Assembly (NCBI RefSeq): GCF_020400825.1
Contig: NZ_JAINVH010000003.1
Coordinates: 354,353 to 418,352 of the forward strand
Direction of reading: 5' to 3'
From: Streptomyces sp. HPF1205
GTDB lineage: Bacteria > Actinomycetota > Actinomycetes > Streptomycetales > Streptomycetaceae
DNA: 64,000 nucleotides
Of this stretch, positions 9,274 to 17,648 are shown in pieces. The position numbers were made by a program, and so were the translations under genes. Under the pieces are notes generated by a model. That model was not told the DNA's origin, did not search any database, and was given only the letters and a program-made list of their open reading frames with translations. The first letter of the stretch is position 1, and the number at the start of each line of letters is the position of its first letter.

Positions 9274-9296
9274 TGTACACACCCGCCGGTGTGTAC
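9274..9296 (+). promoter_or_regulatory. operator-like dyad before yefM-type antitoxin
   Basis: Inverted repeat GTACACAC (9275-9282) and GTGTGTAC (9289-9296) with 6-bp spacer, including a TGTACA core at 9274-9279. It ends 9 bp before the antitoxin ATG. YefM proteins are known to bind TGTACA-containing palindromes, so autoregulation is likely. Confidence 0.65.
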
Positions 9297-9305
9297 GGTC
9301 CAGGT

Positions 9306-9581
9306 ATGGAGATCCGTCCACTCGTCACGGCGAGGAACCAGCTCGGGCAGCTCGTCGGCCGGGTCCGGCACGGTCATGAGCACTTTGTGATCAGTGCATA
9401 CGGCGAGCCGGCGGCCGCACTGATTCCGATGGAGGAACTCGACGAACTGCGACGCCTGCGCGACGCGGCCGACGCCGCCGAGGCCCGGGCACGGGAGGCG
9501 GCGCCGACCGGTCCGCGGATGACCCATGACGCCTTCATGGCCGAGTTGGAGGCCGAGGATCGCCGGGCGGCCGCGTCGTGA
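9306..9581 (+). CDS. Phd/YefM-family antitoxin
   Basis: 91 residues from ATG 9306. The N-terminal DNA-binding part is typical of YefM (MEIRPLVTARNQLGQLVGRV, HFVISAYGEPAAALIPMEEL) and is followed by an Ala/Glu-rich helix that would neutralise the toxin. The stop overlaps the GTG start of the next reading frame (GTGA at 9578-9581), the normal coupling in such operons, but that toxin gene is broken. Most likely an intact, orphaned antitoxin that may still act as a DNA-binding protein on its upstream dyad. Confidence 0.88.
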   Translation: MEIRPLVTARNQLGQLVGRVRHGHEHFVISAYGEPAAALIPMEELDELRRLRDAADAAEARAREAAPTGPRMTHDAFMAELEAEDRRAAAS

Positions 9582-9738
9582 CCTTCACCGTGGTCTGGGA
9601 GACCCGTATCCGCCGGAAGCGCGGGCGTTGGGGGGCTCCGGCTACTGGCGACCGCGCGTGGGCACCTGGCGCGTCCTTCACCGCCCCGAGGAGGAGACCG
9701 TGACGGTGCTCGTTCCGAAGGTGGGGCGCGTTCCCTGA
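9578..9738 (+). pseudogene. RelE/YoeB-type toxin, internally deleted and frameshifted
   Basis: The start GTGACCTTCACCGTGGTCTGG gives an N-terminus VTFTVVWETRI typical of RelE toxins. After about 11 codons the frame runs into unrelated Arg-rich residues. In another frame the C-terminal half of a RelE fold is clear: DPYPPEARALGGSGYWRPRVGTWR, then VLHRPEEETVTVLVPKVGRVP and a stop at 9738. The join lies near 9600-9610. A typical family member has about 30 more residues in between, so I infer a deletion of roughly 90 bp that also shifted the frame. The toxin should be inactive. Confidence 0.8.
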
Positions 9739-9772
9739 GCCGCGGAGCACGCGGTCGGGCCTGCGCACATCG

Positions 9773-11449
9773 CTAGAAGCCCCTGGTGCGTTTGGCCGCC
9801 TTGCGGGGGGCGGGCGGGCTGGGGGCCCTCAGGGCGACGCGGGCGATCTCGTTGCCGAGGTTGACGCCGATGGCGATGGCCATGGCCAGGGCGGCGGCCT
9901 TGGTGAGCTGGGTGGCGCCCTGGGAGGTGTGATGCTGGGTGAGAGCGAGCAGGCCGAAGTAGGTGGCGGAGCCCGGCAGGAGGGGGCCGATGGCGGCGGT
10001 GACGTACGGGAGCACGGAGACGTAGCGGTAGCGGGCCATGAGCTGGCCGAACAGGCCCACCAGGCCGGCCGCGGCGGCGGTGGAGGCGACCTGGTTGCCG
10101 TGCGCCTGCTGGTGGAGGACGCCGAAGACGGTCCAGGCGACGCCGCCGTTGAGGGTGGCCAGCGGCAGGACGCCGCGTTCGCACTGCAGCAGCACCCCGA
10201 AGGCGAGGCTGACCGCCATGGACGCGAGGAGCTGCACCCAGGGGTGGTCGTAGGCGCGCAGCGCCTGGTCCGGCCGGAGGTCGGCGCCCAGCGCGAGCCC
10301 GCCGTAAAGGATCAGGGTGACGCCGATGACGATGCCGACGACGAGGTAGGCGACCTCCAGCAGGCGGGCGGAGGCGGTGATGTAGAAGCCGGTCAGACCG
10401 TCCTGCACGGCCGCGACCAGCGCGCGGCCGGGCAGCAGCGCGAACAGGCCACCGGTGATGACGGCGGAGGACTGGACCCCGCTGGCGCCCGGGATCCAGT
10501 GCGCGTAGCGGTCCACCAGCACGCCCATCGCGGCCGCGGGCATCGCGGCCACGGCGAACTGGTAGAACTCCGGCAGCCCGCGCCCGGCGCACAGCCAGGC
10601 CAGCCGGTCACCGAGCATCGCGGCGACCGCCGCCGCCAGGAAGATCACCGCACCGCCGCCGACCAGCACGCTCGCCGCGCCCGCGAGAAGGCCCGCGGCC
10701 GCGGTCAGCGCCCAGCTGCTGTACGGGTGCCGGTTGCGCCGGATGTCCGCGAGCCTGCGATAGGCGTCCTCCAGCGTGGTCTCGTGCGCGGTGATCGAGT
10801 CCACGAGCTGGAACACCGCGGCCAGCCGGGTGTAGTCGGTGCCGCGCCGGCGGACGGTGCGGCTGATCGTCAGCGGCGGCTCGGTGAGCGAGGGCTGGTA
10901 CGAGATGCCCAGCAGCGTGAAGGTGACGTTGGGCTCGACGCGGACCAGGCCGTAGGCGTAGGCCACGCCGAGCATCGCCGCCTCGACGTCCTCCGCGCCC
11001 TCACCGCCGGACAGCAGCAGGTCGCCGATGCGCAGGGCCAGGTCGAGTACGCGGGGTACGGACACGCCGGGCCCGGCCTCGGCCTGCCCGGCGGGGGCGG
11101 GCCGCTCGGTGGCGGGCAGCCGGATCATCGCGCGCATGCGGTCCTGCCAGCGCGCGTCCTCCGGCGGCAGGACGACCGTCGGGATGCCCTCGGGCGGGGT
11201 GAAGGCGGAACGTATCTCCTCGTACGGCACGTCCCGCGCCGACCGCGGCTCCTCCCTGCGCGCCGGCTCCCGGCCCGCCGGCTCCCGACCGGCCGGCTGC
11301 TGCCCGCCCATGCGTCCGGACCCACCCGTACGCCCGGACCCACCCGTACGCCCGGAACCGCCCGTACCCGTCGAGCCGCCCGGGCCGACCGGGCCGCTCG
11401 TTCCGTTCTCCCCGCTTCCGGCTCTTCCGGCGGGGCCTTGCGCGGTCAA
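9773..11449 (-). CDS. threonine/serine exporter family protein (ThrE-like)
   Basis: 558 residues. After a low-complexity N-terminus rich in GGSGRT and AGREP repeats (about 20-75), a cytosolic domain (LDLALRIGDLLLSGGEGAEDVEAAML, NVTFTLLGISYQPSL) leads into about ten membrane helices covering both ThrE halves. ThrE of Corynebacterium exports threonine and serine; the substrate here is not proven. The start used is TTG 11449, four bases after the dedA stop, but it lacks a Shine-Dalgarno, and a later start such as ATG 11311 (MGGQQP) is possible. Probably co-transcribed with dedA. The glycine-rich leader is encoded by 18-bp tandem DNA repeats around 11310-11375. Confidence 0.88.
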   Translation of the reverse strand: MTAQGPAGRAGSGENGTSGPVGPGGSTGTGGSGRTGGSGRTGGSGRMGGQQPAGREPAGREPARREEPRSARDVPYEEIRSAFTPPEGIPTVVLPPEDARWQDRMRAMIRLPATERPAPAGQAEAGPGVSVPRVLDLALRIGDLLLSGGEGAEDVEAAMLGVAYAYGLVRVEPNVTFTLLGISYQPSLTEPPLTISRTVRRRGTDYTRLAAVFQLVDSITAHETTLEDAYRRLADIRRNRHPYSSWALTAAAGLLAGAASVLVGGGAVIFLAAAVAAMLGDRLAWLCAGRGLPEFYQFAVAAMPAAAMGVLVDRYAHWIPGASGVQSSAVITGGLFALLPGRALVAAVQDGLTGFYITASARLLEVAYLVVGIVIGVTLILYGGLALGADLRPDQALRAYDHPWVQLLASMAVSLAFGVLLQCERGVLPLATLNGGVAWTVFGVLHQQAHGNQVASTAAAAGLVGLFGQLMARYRYVSVLPYVTAAIGPLLPGSATYFGLLALTQHHTSQGATQLTKAAALAMAIAIGVNLGNEIARVALRAPSPPAPRKAAKRTRGF

Positions 11450-11453
11450 GGGC

Positions 11454-12170
11454 TCAGCGCTTCTGGGCCCGGTGCCGGCCGCCGCGCGGGGCCGCGGCCG
11501 CCACGTCCTGGTCCGGGTCCGCCGCCCGCCCGCCCGCGTCCGCCGCCCGCGCGTTCTTCCCGCGCGAGCGCAGGTACTCCACGATCAGCGGGACGAGCGA
11601 GACGAGGACCACCAGGACGAGCATGGCCTCGATGTTCTTGTGGACGAAGCCGATCTGGCCCAGCCAGTAGCCGAGCAGCGTGACGCCCGCGCCCCACAGG
11701 GTGCCGCCCAGGACGTTGAAGGTGGCGAAGGTGCGGTAGTTCATCCGGCTGACCCCGGCGACGATCGGGGTGAAGGTGCGGACGATGGGCACGAAGCAGG
11801 CCATGACGATCGCCTTGGGTCCGTGCCGGTCGAAGAAGGCGTGCGCCTTGTCGACGTTCTCCCGCTTGAACAGTTTGGACTCGGGGCGCCGGAACAGCGC
11901 GGGGCCCACTTTGCGGCCGAACCAGTAGCCGGTCTGCTCGCCCGCGACCGCGGCCAGCGCGATGGCGGCGGCCACCAGCGCCAGGGGGTGGTTCAGGGTG
12001 CCGGAGGCGACCAGCAGACCGGTGGTGAACAGCAGCGAGTCGCCGGGCAGGAAGAAACCGATCAGCAGCCCCGACTCGGCGAAGACGACCAGCAGGACGC
12101 CCCACAGGCCGTAGGTGTTGATCAGGTGGTCCGGGTTCATCCAGGCGGGACCGAGCGCGAGGTTCGTCAC
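11454..12170 (-). CDS. DedA family membrane protein
   Basis: 238 residues with the DedA signature: FAESGLLIGFFLPGDSLLF near the N-terminus, GEQTGYWFGRKVG, and FVPIVRTFTPIVAGVSRM with the essential Arg. Recent work assigns DedA proteins to flipping lipid carriers such as undecaprenyl phosphate across the membrane; which lipid applies here is unknown. The C-terminus is a charged tail. GTG 12170 has no clear Shine-Dalgarno; ATG 12140 (MNPDHLINTYG) is an alternative. It precedes the ThrE-like gene by 4 bases. A second, different DedA gene lies at 20267. Confidence 0.92.
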   Translation of the reverse strand: MTNLALGPAWMNPDHLINTYGLWGVLLVVFAESGLLIGFFLPGDSLLFTTGLLVASGTLNHPLALVAAAIALAAVAGEQTGYWFGRKVGPALFRRPESKLFKRENVDKAHAFFDRHGPKAIVMACFVPIVRTFTPIVAGVSRMNYRTFATFNVLGGTLWGAGVTLLGYWLGQIGFVHKNIEAMLVLVVLVSLVPLIVEYLRSRGKNARAADAGGRAADPDQDVAAAAPRGGRHRAQKR

Positions 12171-12464
12171 GGTCCAAAACTATCAATGCGGTCCTGACAC
12201 AATCGTTCCGCAACCGGTGAGTAGTGGACTACCTTCTCCGCAGCGTCACCCACGCATCGCCGCGTCGTCGTCGTGAGGCCACTTTCGTACGCCCACCTGC
12301 ACGTACGTCACGTACGGCACGCACGTCCCATCCACCTCACAGCAGACTCCCAAAAAACGTCCGGCACGTCCACAGCAGGCCTTCGCAGCACGGCAATTCC
12401 CGCACGCCCGTAAGCACCGCACGCCCCGTAAGTACCGCGGAGCTCCCCCCACGTGCCCCGTCAC
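12171..12464. other. divergent intergenic region between dedA and the ABC ATPase gene
   Basis: About 290 bp without a supported gene. It contains the imperfect direct repeat CCCGTAAGCACCGC / CCCGTAAGTACCGC near 12408-12440 and scattered CACGTACG-type sequences, but I could not assign a convincing promoter. Confidence 0.5.
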
Positions 12465-13961
12465 ATGTCCGACAACCTGGCGGCTCCCGTTATGACTCGC
12501 GCCATCACACTGCATGAAGTCTCGAAGTACTACCCGAAGCAGCCGTCACCGGCGGTGGACCGGTTCTCGCTGGACATCCCGCCGGGAGAGTTCCTGGTGC
12601 TGCTCGGGCCCTCGGGGTGCGGCAAATCCACCGTGCTCCGCATGATCGCCGGTCTTGAGGACATCACGACCGGCGAACTGCTTCTGGACGGCGAATACTC
12701 CAACGACCTGGCCCCCGGCGACCGCCGGATGGCCATGGTGTTCCAGAACTTCGCCCTCTACCCGAGCATGACCAGCCGGGAGAACATAGGTTTCCCGCTG
12801 CGCTTCGAGATGCCCGGCGAGGAGCACGGGGCCCGGGTCGACGAGACCGCGCGCATCCTCGGCATCGAGGAGATCCTGGACCGCTACCCCGGGCAGCTCT
12901 CCGGCGGTGAGCGGCAGCGCGTCGCGATGGGCCGGGCGATCTCCCGCCACCCGTCCGTCTTCCTGATGGACGAGCCGCTGTCGAACCTCGACGCGAAACT
13001 GCGCGCCCACCTGCGGGCCGAGATCGCCCGGCTGACCCGCGGCATGGGCGTGACCACGGTGTACGTCACGCACGACCAGGCCGAGGCGATGTCGCTCGGC
13101 GACCGGGTGGCGATCATGCGCAGCGGGGTGCTGCAGCAGGTCAGCACGCCGCGCGAGGCGTACCACCTGCCGGAGAACGTGTTCGTCGCCGCCTTCATCG
13201 GCACCCCGCGGATCAACCTGCTGCAGGCCACCGTGCTCGCCCCGCTCAGCGGCGGGATGTGGATCGACTTCGGCCGGCAGCGGCTGGGGCTGCCCGAGCC
13301 GCTGAGCTACGACCACCAGATGCTGCGCGTCCAGCAGGGCCGGCGGATCATCGTGGGCCTGCGCTCCGAGGCGGTGCGCATCGCCCAGCCGAGCCAGGCG
13401 CACGCCGGCGAGGTGGTGCTCAGCGGGATCGTGGAGCACGTGGAGTACCAGGGGCACGAGTCGCTGGTGCACCTCAACACCGGGTCGCGGCCGGCGGTGG
13501 TGCCGGAGCTGGAGGCGCCGCGGCCGGGCACGTCGAGCCAGCGGGCCGGCGCCCGCCGCGTGGGCGGCGGCTCCACCGGCCTGGGCAAGCTCGCGCAGAA
13601 GGCGGCCCGCAGGCTCCAGGCGACGATGCCGGCCCGGGACGGCGGGAACGGCGCGTCCGGCGGGGCGCACAGCGCCAACGGGTCCGGATCCGGGTCCCGG
13701 CCGGGTTCCGCGGGGGCGCCCGGCACACCGCCCCGCCCGTCGCAGGCGCCGGGCCAGTCCCAGGTCTCGGTGCTGGACCGGCCGGACGGCGGCCCGATCA
13801 CGCAGCAGCCGGGCGACCTGGTGGTGCGTACCGGGCCGGACGTCCGGGTACGCCGCGGCGACCGGGTCCCCCTCCTGGTCGATCTGGCCCACCTCTACGT
13901 CTTCGACCACGAGGGCAACCGGATCTGCCCGGCCCCCACGGGCCAGCCGCGTCTGGAGTAA
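12465..13961 (+). CDS. ABC transporter ATP-binding protein (sugar/MsiK-like) with long C-terminal insert
   Basis: 498 residues. Complete nucleotide-binding domain: Walker A GPSGCGKST (about 48-56), Q-loop MVFQNFALYPSM, signature LSGGERQRVAMGRA (about 146), Walker B VFLMDEPLSNLDAKL and H-loop VTHDQAEAM. The C-terminal half has the OB-type regulatory domain of the MalK/UgpC/MsiK class (IVGLRSEAVRIAQ, VVEHVEYQGHESLVHL as IVEHVEYQG). A Gly/Ser/Ala/Pro-rich insert of roughly 90 residues (about 355-445) interrupts that domain. No permease or binding-protein gene is adjacent, so it probably energises transporters encoded elsewhere. Start uncertain among GTG 12453, ATG 12465 and ATG 12492. Confidence 0.9.
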   Translation: MSDNLAAPVMTRAITLHEVSKYYPKQPSPAVDRFSLDIPPGEFLVLLGPSGCGKSTVLRMIAGLEDITTGELLLDGEYSNDLAPGDRRMAMVFQNFALYPSMTSRENIGFPLRFEMPGEEHGARVDETARILGIEEILDRYPGQLSGGERQRVAMGRAISRHPSVFLMDEPLSNLDAKLRAHLRAEIARLTRGMGVTTVYVTHDQAEAMSLGDRVAIMRSGVLQQVSTPREAYHLPENVFVAAFIGTPRINLLQATVLAPLSGGMWIDFGRQRLGLPEPLSYDHQMLRVQQGRRIIVGLRSEAVRIAQPSQAHAGEVVLSGIVEHVEYQGHESLVHLNTGSRPAVVPELEAPRPGTSSQRAGARRVGGGSTGLGKLAQKAARRLQATMPARDGGNGASGGAHSANGSGSGSRPGSAGAPGTPPRPSQAPGQSQVSVLDRPDGGPITQQPGDLVVRTGPDVRVRRGDRVPLLVDLAHLYVFDHEGNRICPAPTGQPRLE

Positions 13962-14002
13962 CCCCGGCTGCGCCCCCGCCGCGGCCGGGGCAGGCTCCCC
14001 CC

Positions 14003-14368
14003 ATGGGAATCGAGGAGTACGGCGGCGGGCAGGCGCAGGGCGCCGAGGTCCTGGTCGTGACCACCAACGAGGCGCCCGGCTTCCGGGTGGAGCGGGTGAT
14101 CGGTGAGGTCTTCGGCCTCACCGTCCGCTCCCGGCACCTGGGCAGTCAGCTCGGCGCGGGCCTGAAGTCCATGGTGGGCGGCGAGTTGAAGGGCCTGACC
14201 AAGACGCTGGTGGAGACCCGCAACCAGGCGATGGAGCGCCTGGTCGACCAGGCCCGCGCCCGCGGCGCCAACGCGGTCCTGATGATGCGGTTCGACGTCA
14301 CCGACGCGGCCGATTTGGGCACGGAGGTCTGCGCCTACGGCACGGCCGTGGTCCTGGCCCGCGCCTGA
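14003..14368 (+). CDS. YbjQ/UPF0145 family protein
   Basis: 121 residues from ATG 14003. Family features are VLVVTTNEAPGFRVERVIGEVFGLTV and the second half MERLVDQARARGANAVLMMRFD. YbjQ proteins form small oligomeric beta-barrels often labelled 'heavy-metal-binding'; the function is unproven. It lies 42 bp after the ABC ATPase stop on the same strand and could share its transcript. An N-terminal GGGQAQG extension is unremarkable. Confidence 0.85.
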   Translation: MGIEEYGGGQAQGAEVLVVTTNEAPGFRVERVIGEVFGLTVRSRHLGSQLGAGLKSMVGGELKGLTKTLVETRNQAMERLVDQARARGANAVLMMRFDVTDAADLGTEVCAYGTAVVLARA

Positions 14369-14472
14369 CCCGGCCGCCCCTCCCCGGAAGGCCCTGCCGG
14401 ACTGCGGGGTAGGTGTTCTGCTCGTAGGGTCGCTCGTGGGTACGGGCGCCGGGACGAACCGGGAGGACACGG

Positions 14473-15873
14473 ATGTCGCTGCACAAGGGGTCGGGCGCCG
14501 AGTGGAAGGTGGCGGTCAACCCGTTCTACGGGGAGGCCGACCCGGTCGGCGGTATGGAGACGGCGCCGCCCAAGCACCGGCTCCCGGACGGCCCGATGGC
14601 CCCGCACGCCGCCTACCAGCTCGTGCACGACGAGCTGATGCTGGACGGCAACTCGCGGCTGAACCTGGCCACCTTCGTCACCACCTGGATGGAGCCGCAG
14701 GCCCGGGTGCTGATGGCCGAGTGCGCCGACAAGAACATGATCGACAAGGACGAGTACCCGCGCACCGCCGAACTGGAGCGCCGCTGTGTGTCGATGCTCG
14801 CCGACCTGTGGAACGCCCCCGACCCGGGCGCGGTCGTCGGCTGCTCGACCACCGGCTCGTCCGAGGCGTGCATGCTGGCCGGCATGGCGCTCAAGCGCCG
14901 CTGGGCCAAGCGCACCCCGGGCTACCCGGCCACCGCCCGGCCCAACCTGGTGATGGGCGCCAACGTGCAGGTGTGCTGGGAGAAGTTCTGCGCGTTCTGG
15001 GAGGTCGAGCCGCGGCTGGCCCCGGTCAGCGGCGACCGGCTGCACCTGGACGCCGAGTCGGCGGTGGCGCTGTGCGACGACAACACCATCGGCGTGGTGG
15101 CCGTGCTGGGCTCGACGTTCGACGGCTCGTACGAGCCGGTGGCCGAGATCTGCGCGGCCCTGGACGCGTACGAGGAGCGCACCGGCACGCACATCCCGGT
15201 CCATGTGGACGGCGCCTCCGGCGCGATGATCGCGCCCTTCCTCGACCCCGGCCTGGAGTGGGACTTCCGGCTGCCGCGGGTGGCGTCGATCAACACCTCG
15301 GGCCACAAGTACGGTCTGGTGTACCCGGGTGTGGGCTGGGCGCTGTGGCGCGACTCCGAGGCGCTCCCCGAGGAGCTGGTCTTCCGGGTCAACTACCTGG
15401 GCGGCGACATGCCGACCTTCGCCCTGAACTTCTCCCGGCCCGGCGCCCAGGTCGTCGCGCAGTACTACAACTTCGTACGGCTGGGCAGGGACGGCTACCG
15501 GGCCGTGCAGCAGGCCTCCCGCGACGTGGCGCGAACCCTGGCCGGCCGCTTCGAGCGCCTGGAGGAGTTCCGGCTGATCACGAAGGGCGACCAGCTACCG
15601 GTGTTCGCCGTGACGACGGCGCCCGACGTGACCTCTTTCGACGTCTTCGACGTCTCCCGGCGGCTGCGCGAGCAGGGCTGGCTGGTCCCGGCGTACACCT
15701 ATCCGGCGAACCGCCAGGACCTGGCCGTGCTGCGCGTCGTGTGCCGCAACGGCTTCTCGGAGGACCTCGCCCACATGCTCGCCGACAGCCTCGAAGGCCT
15801 GCTGCCGGACCTGCGCCGCCAGCCCCACCCGCTGCATCCGACGGCACAGGCCGCCACCGCCTTCCACCACTGA
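14473..15873 (+). CDS. gadB: glutamate decarboxylase
   Basis: PLP enzyme converting glutamate to GABA plus CO2, consuming a proton. 466 residues, family length. The PLP-binding lysine is K279 in NTSGHKYG; the upstream HVDGASGAMIAPF and GCSTTGSSEACML motifs match class II decarboxylases of the Gad family. ATG 14473 follows GGGAGGACACGG. The C-terminus (QPHPLHPTAQAATAFHH) is His-rich, as in bacterial Gad proteins where the tail helps pH sensing. No GABA antiporter gene is next to it; dodecin follows after 78 bp. Confidence 0.95.
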   Translation: MSLHKGSGAEWKVAVNPFYGEADPVGGMETAPPKHRLPDGPMAPHAAYQLVHDELMLDGNSRLNLATFVTTWMEPQARVLMAECADKNMIDKDEYPRTAELERRCVSMLADLWNAPDPGAVVGCSTTGSSEACMLAGMALKRRWAKRTPGYPATARPNLVMGANVQVCWEKFCAFWEVEPRLAPVSGDRLHLDAESAVALCDDNTIGVVAVLGSTFDGSYEPVAEICAALDAYEERTGTHIPVHVDGASGAMIAPFLDPGLEWDFRLPRVASINTSGHKYGLVYPGVGWALWRDSEALPEELVFRVNYLGGDMPTFALNFSRPGAQVVAQYYNFVRLGRDGYRAVQQASRDVARTLAGRFERLEEFRLITKGDQLPVFAVTTAPDVTSFDVFDVSRRLREQGWLVPAYTYPANRQDLAVLRVVCRNGFSEDLAHMLADSLEGLLPDLRRQPHPLHPTAQAATAFHH

Positions 15874-15951
15874 CCGACCACCGGCCGGCCGTCCGCCGAC
15901 CGGCGACGTAGTGAGGACCGCCGCTCACCCCCGCACGGAAGGACCCCCACC

Positions 15952-16167
15952 ATGTCCGAGCACACCTACCGCGTCACCGAGATCGTCGGCACCTCGCCCG
16001 AGAGCGTGGACGCCGCCGTCCGCAACGGCATCCACCGCGCCGGCAAGACGCTGCGCGGCCTGGACTGGTTCGAGATCACCCAGGTCCGGGGCCACATCGT
16101 GGAAGGCGACGTCGGGCACTACCAGGTCGGCCTGAAGGTCGGCTTCCGGCTGGAGGACCCGGAGTAG
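15952..16167 (+). CDS. dodecin (flavin-binding small protein)
   Basis: 71 residues, the exact size of dodecins. These assemble into a hollow dodecamer that stores flavins (FMN/riboflavin) or, in some species, CoA. The hallmark positions are seen: TYRVTEIVGTSPESVDAAV, the flavin-stacking Trp in LRGLDWFEI, and GHYQVGLKVGFRLED. ATG 15952 has GGAAGGACCCCCACC upstream. It follows gadB in the same direction. Confidence 0.95.
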   Translation: MSEHTYRVTEIVGTSPESVDAAVRNGIHRAGKTLRGLDWFEITQVRGHIVEGDVGHYQVGLKVGFRLEDPE

Positions 16168-16194
16168 GAGCCGGAGCAGCCGCCGGCGGCCGTA

Positions 16195-16224
16195 CGCCGA
16201 ACGGGGGCGTTTCCCCGGACGGCG
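16195..16224 (+). terminator. possible terminator after dodecin
   Basis: CGCCG(AAC)GGGG is opposed by CCCC(GGA)CGGCG, giving two stacked stems with a small internal loop. It begins 28 nt past the dodecin stop. Confidence 0.35.
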
Positions 16225-16259
16225 GCGCCCCGGACGGCGCAATACAGGTCGCGAAATCC

Positions 16260-16277
16260 GACAATGCGTCAATTGTC
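16260..16277 (+). promoter_or_regulatory. AT-richer dyad upstream of the MreB-like gene
   Basis: GACAAT (16260-16265) and ATTGTC (16272-16277) form an inverted repeat in an otherwise GC-rich leader. It may be an operator or part of the promoter of the MreB-like gene; no clear -35/-10 pair was found. Confidence 0.3.
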
Positions 16278-16398
16278 TTGTCATTCGCGCGGGCCGCCGT
16301 CCGGTCACGCACCCGCGGCGCCGAGGCACGGCCGACCCGGTCCACGTGCCCCGGCGCGGCACCGCCGACGCATCGCCGACGCATTCCCGGGAGCCGTC

Positions 16399-16485
16399 AT
16401 GAGCCAACAGGAACCGCCCGCCCCGCCGCCCCCGCGCCGCGGGCCGGCACCGCAGGGCCCGTCGCGAGCGGGGGTGACGCGGTGA
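16399..16485 (+). CDS. possible 28-codon leader peptide before the MreB-like gene
   Basis: ATG 16399 has GGGAG 6 nt upstream and encodes MSQQEPPAPPPPRRG followed by a short basic tail, ending in a TGA that overlaps the GTG start of the next gene (GTGA at 16482-16485). Spacing and overlap fit translational coupling. Length and composition give no family. Confidence 0.3.
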   Translation: MSQQEPPAPPPPRRGPAPQGPSRAGVTR

Positions 16486-17552
16486 CGGTGAGCCCGGGGC
16501 CGCTCGCCCCGACCCTGGAGGTGCTGCGCCGCTGCACGGTGGCGGTGGACATGGGGGCCGCCCGTACCCGGGTGTACCTGCGCGGCTCGGGGCTGGTCGT
16601 CGACGAGCCGAGCGTGGCGGCGGTCGACGTGCGCTCCGGCGCGCTCATCGCCGTCGGCTCCCGCGCCGAGACCATGGCCGGCCGCACGCCGGCGCACATC
16701 ACGGTGGTGCGCCCGGTGTCGGCCGGTGTGGTGGTGGACGTGTCCATGGCGCAGCGGATGATGCGGCACGTGCTGGGCGACAAGCTCGGCCGCCGGAGGC
16801 TGAGGATGATCCTGCGCGGGATGCCCGTGCTGCGCGCCGCGGTCTGCATGCCGCACGGCAGCGAGCCGATCGCCCGCAGGGCGGCCGTGGAGACGATGCT
16901 CGGGCTGGGCGCGCGGCGGGTGGAGATGGTGGACACGCTGCTGGCCGCCGCCGTGGGCTGCGGGCTGCCGGTGGAGCAGCCCGAGGCCACGATGATCGTG
17001 GTGTGCGGCGCCGGTACGACGCATGTGGCGATCCTGTCGCTCGGCGCGATCGTCTCGGCCGAGACGGTGCCCGTGGGCGGCGACGCCATCGACCGGGCCG
17101 TCATCGACCACATGCGCAACGAGCACGACCTGCTGCTGCCCGGCCAGAGCGTGCGCGCCCTGCACCGGACGCTGGGCGCCCCGGGCCAGGGCGGCGCGCA
17201 GACCACGGAGGTGCAGGGCCGGGACGTGGTCAGCGGCCTGCCCCGCTCGGTCGTGGTCGACACCGAGGGCGTACGGCACGCGATGCACGCGCCCCTGACG
17301 GCCGTGCTGGACGCCATCACCCACGTCCTGCGGCACTCGCCGCCCGACCTGGTCGCCGACCTCGCCGAGCGCGGCATCATGCTGGCCGGCGGCAGCGCCC
17401 ACATGCCCGGCCTCGACCTGCTGCTGCGCGACGCCATGGGCATCCCGGTGCACACCGCCCCCCATCCGGACACGGTCGCCGTACGCGGCCTGGGGGCGAT
17501 GATCGAGGGCCGGATCCGGGCGACCCCGCTGGACCCGCTGGCGGCGGTGTAG
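16482..17552 (+). CDS. divergent MreB/Mbl-like actin-family protein
   Basis: 356 residues from GTG 16482 (GGGGG upstream). It is colinear with MreB: phosphate-1 loop VAVDMGAARTRVYLRG (canonical form DLGTANT), DEPSVAAVD, GRTPAHITVVRPVSAGVVVD, and the late GIMLAGGSAHMPGLDLLLRDAMGIPV. The phosphate-2 loop reads MIVVCGAGTTHVA where MreB has VDIGGGTTEVA, so the conserved Asp is replaced by Cys. An insert around PGQGGAQTTEVQGRD is also unusual. Probably a paralogue of the main MreB/Mbl rather than the shape-determining filament; ATP turnover may be altered. No mreC, mreD or rodA follows. Confidence 0.82.
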   Translation: MTVSPGPLAPTLEVLRRCTVAVDMGAARTRVYLRGSGLVVDEPSVAAVDVRSGALIAVGSRAETMAGRTPAHITVVRPVSAGVVVDVSMAQRMMRHVLGDKLGRRRLRMILRGMPVLRAAVCMPHGSEPIARRAAVETMLGLGARRVEMVDTLLAAAVGCGLPVEQPEATMIVVCGAGTTHVAILSLGAIVSAETVPVGGDAIDRAVIDHMRNEHDLLLPGQSVRALHRTLGAPGQGGAQTTEVQGRDVVSGLPRSVVVDTEGVRHAMHAPLTAVLDAITHVLRHSPPDLVADLAERGIMLAGGSAHMPGLDLLLRDAMGIPVHTAPHPDTVAVRGLGAMIEGRIRATPLDPLAAV

Positions 17553-17648
17553 CGCGGGCAGGGTCCGCGGCCGGTACGGTCCGCCCGTGCGGCGGCCGTC
17601 AGAGGCGGCCGTGAGAGGCGGCCGTCACAAGGGCGTCCAGGCGGATCC

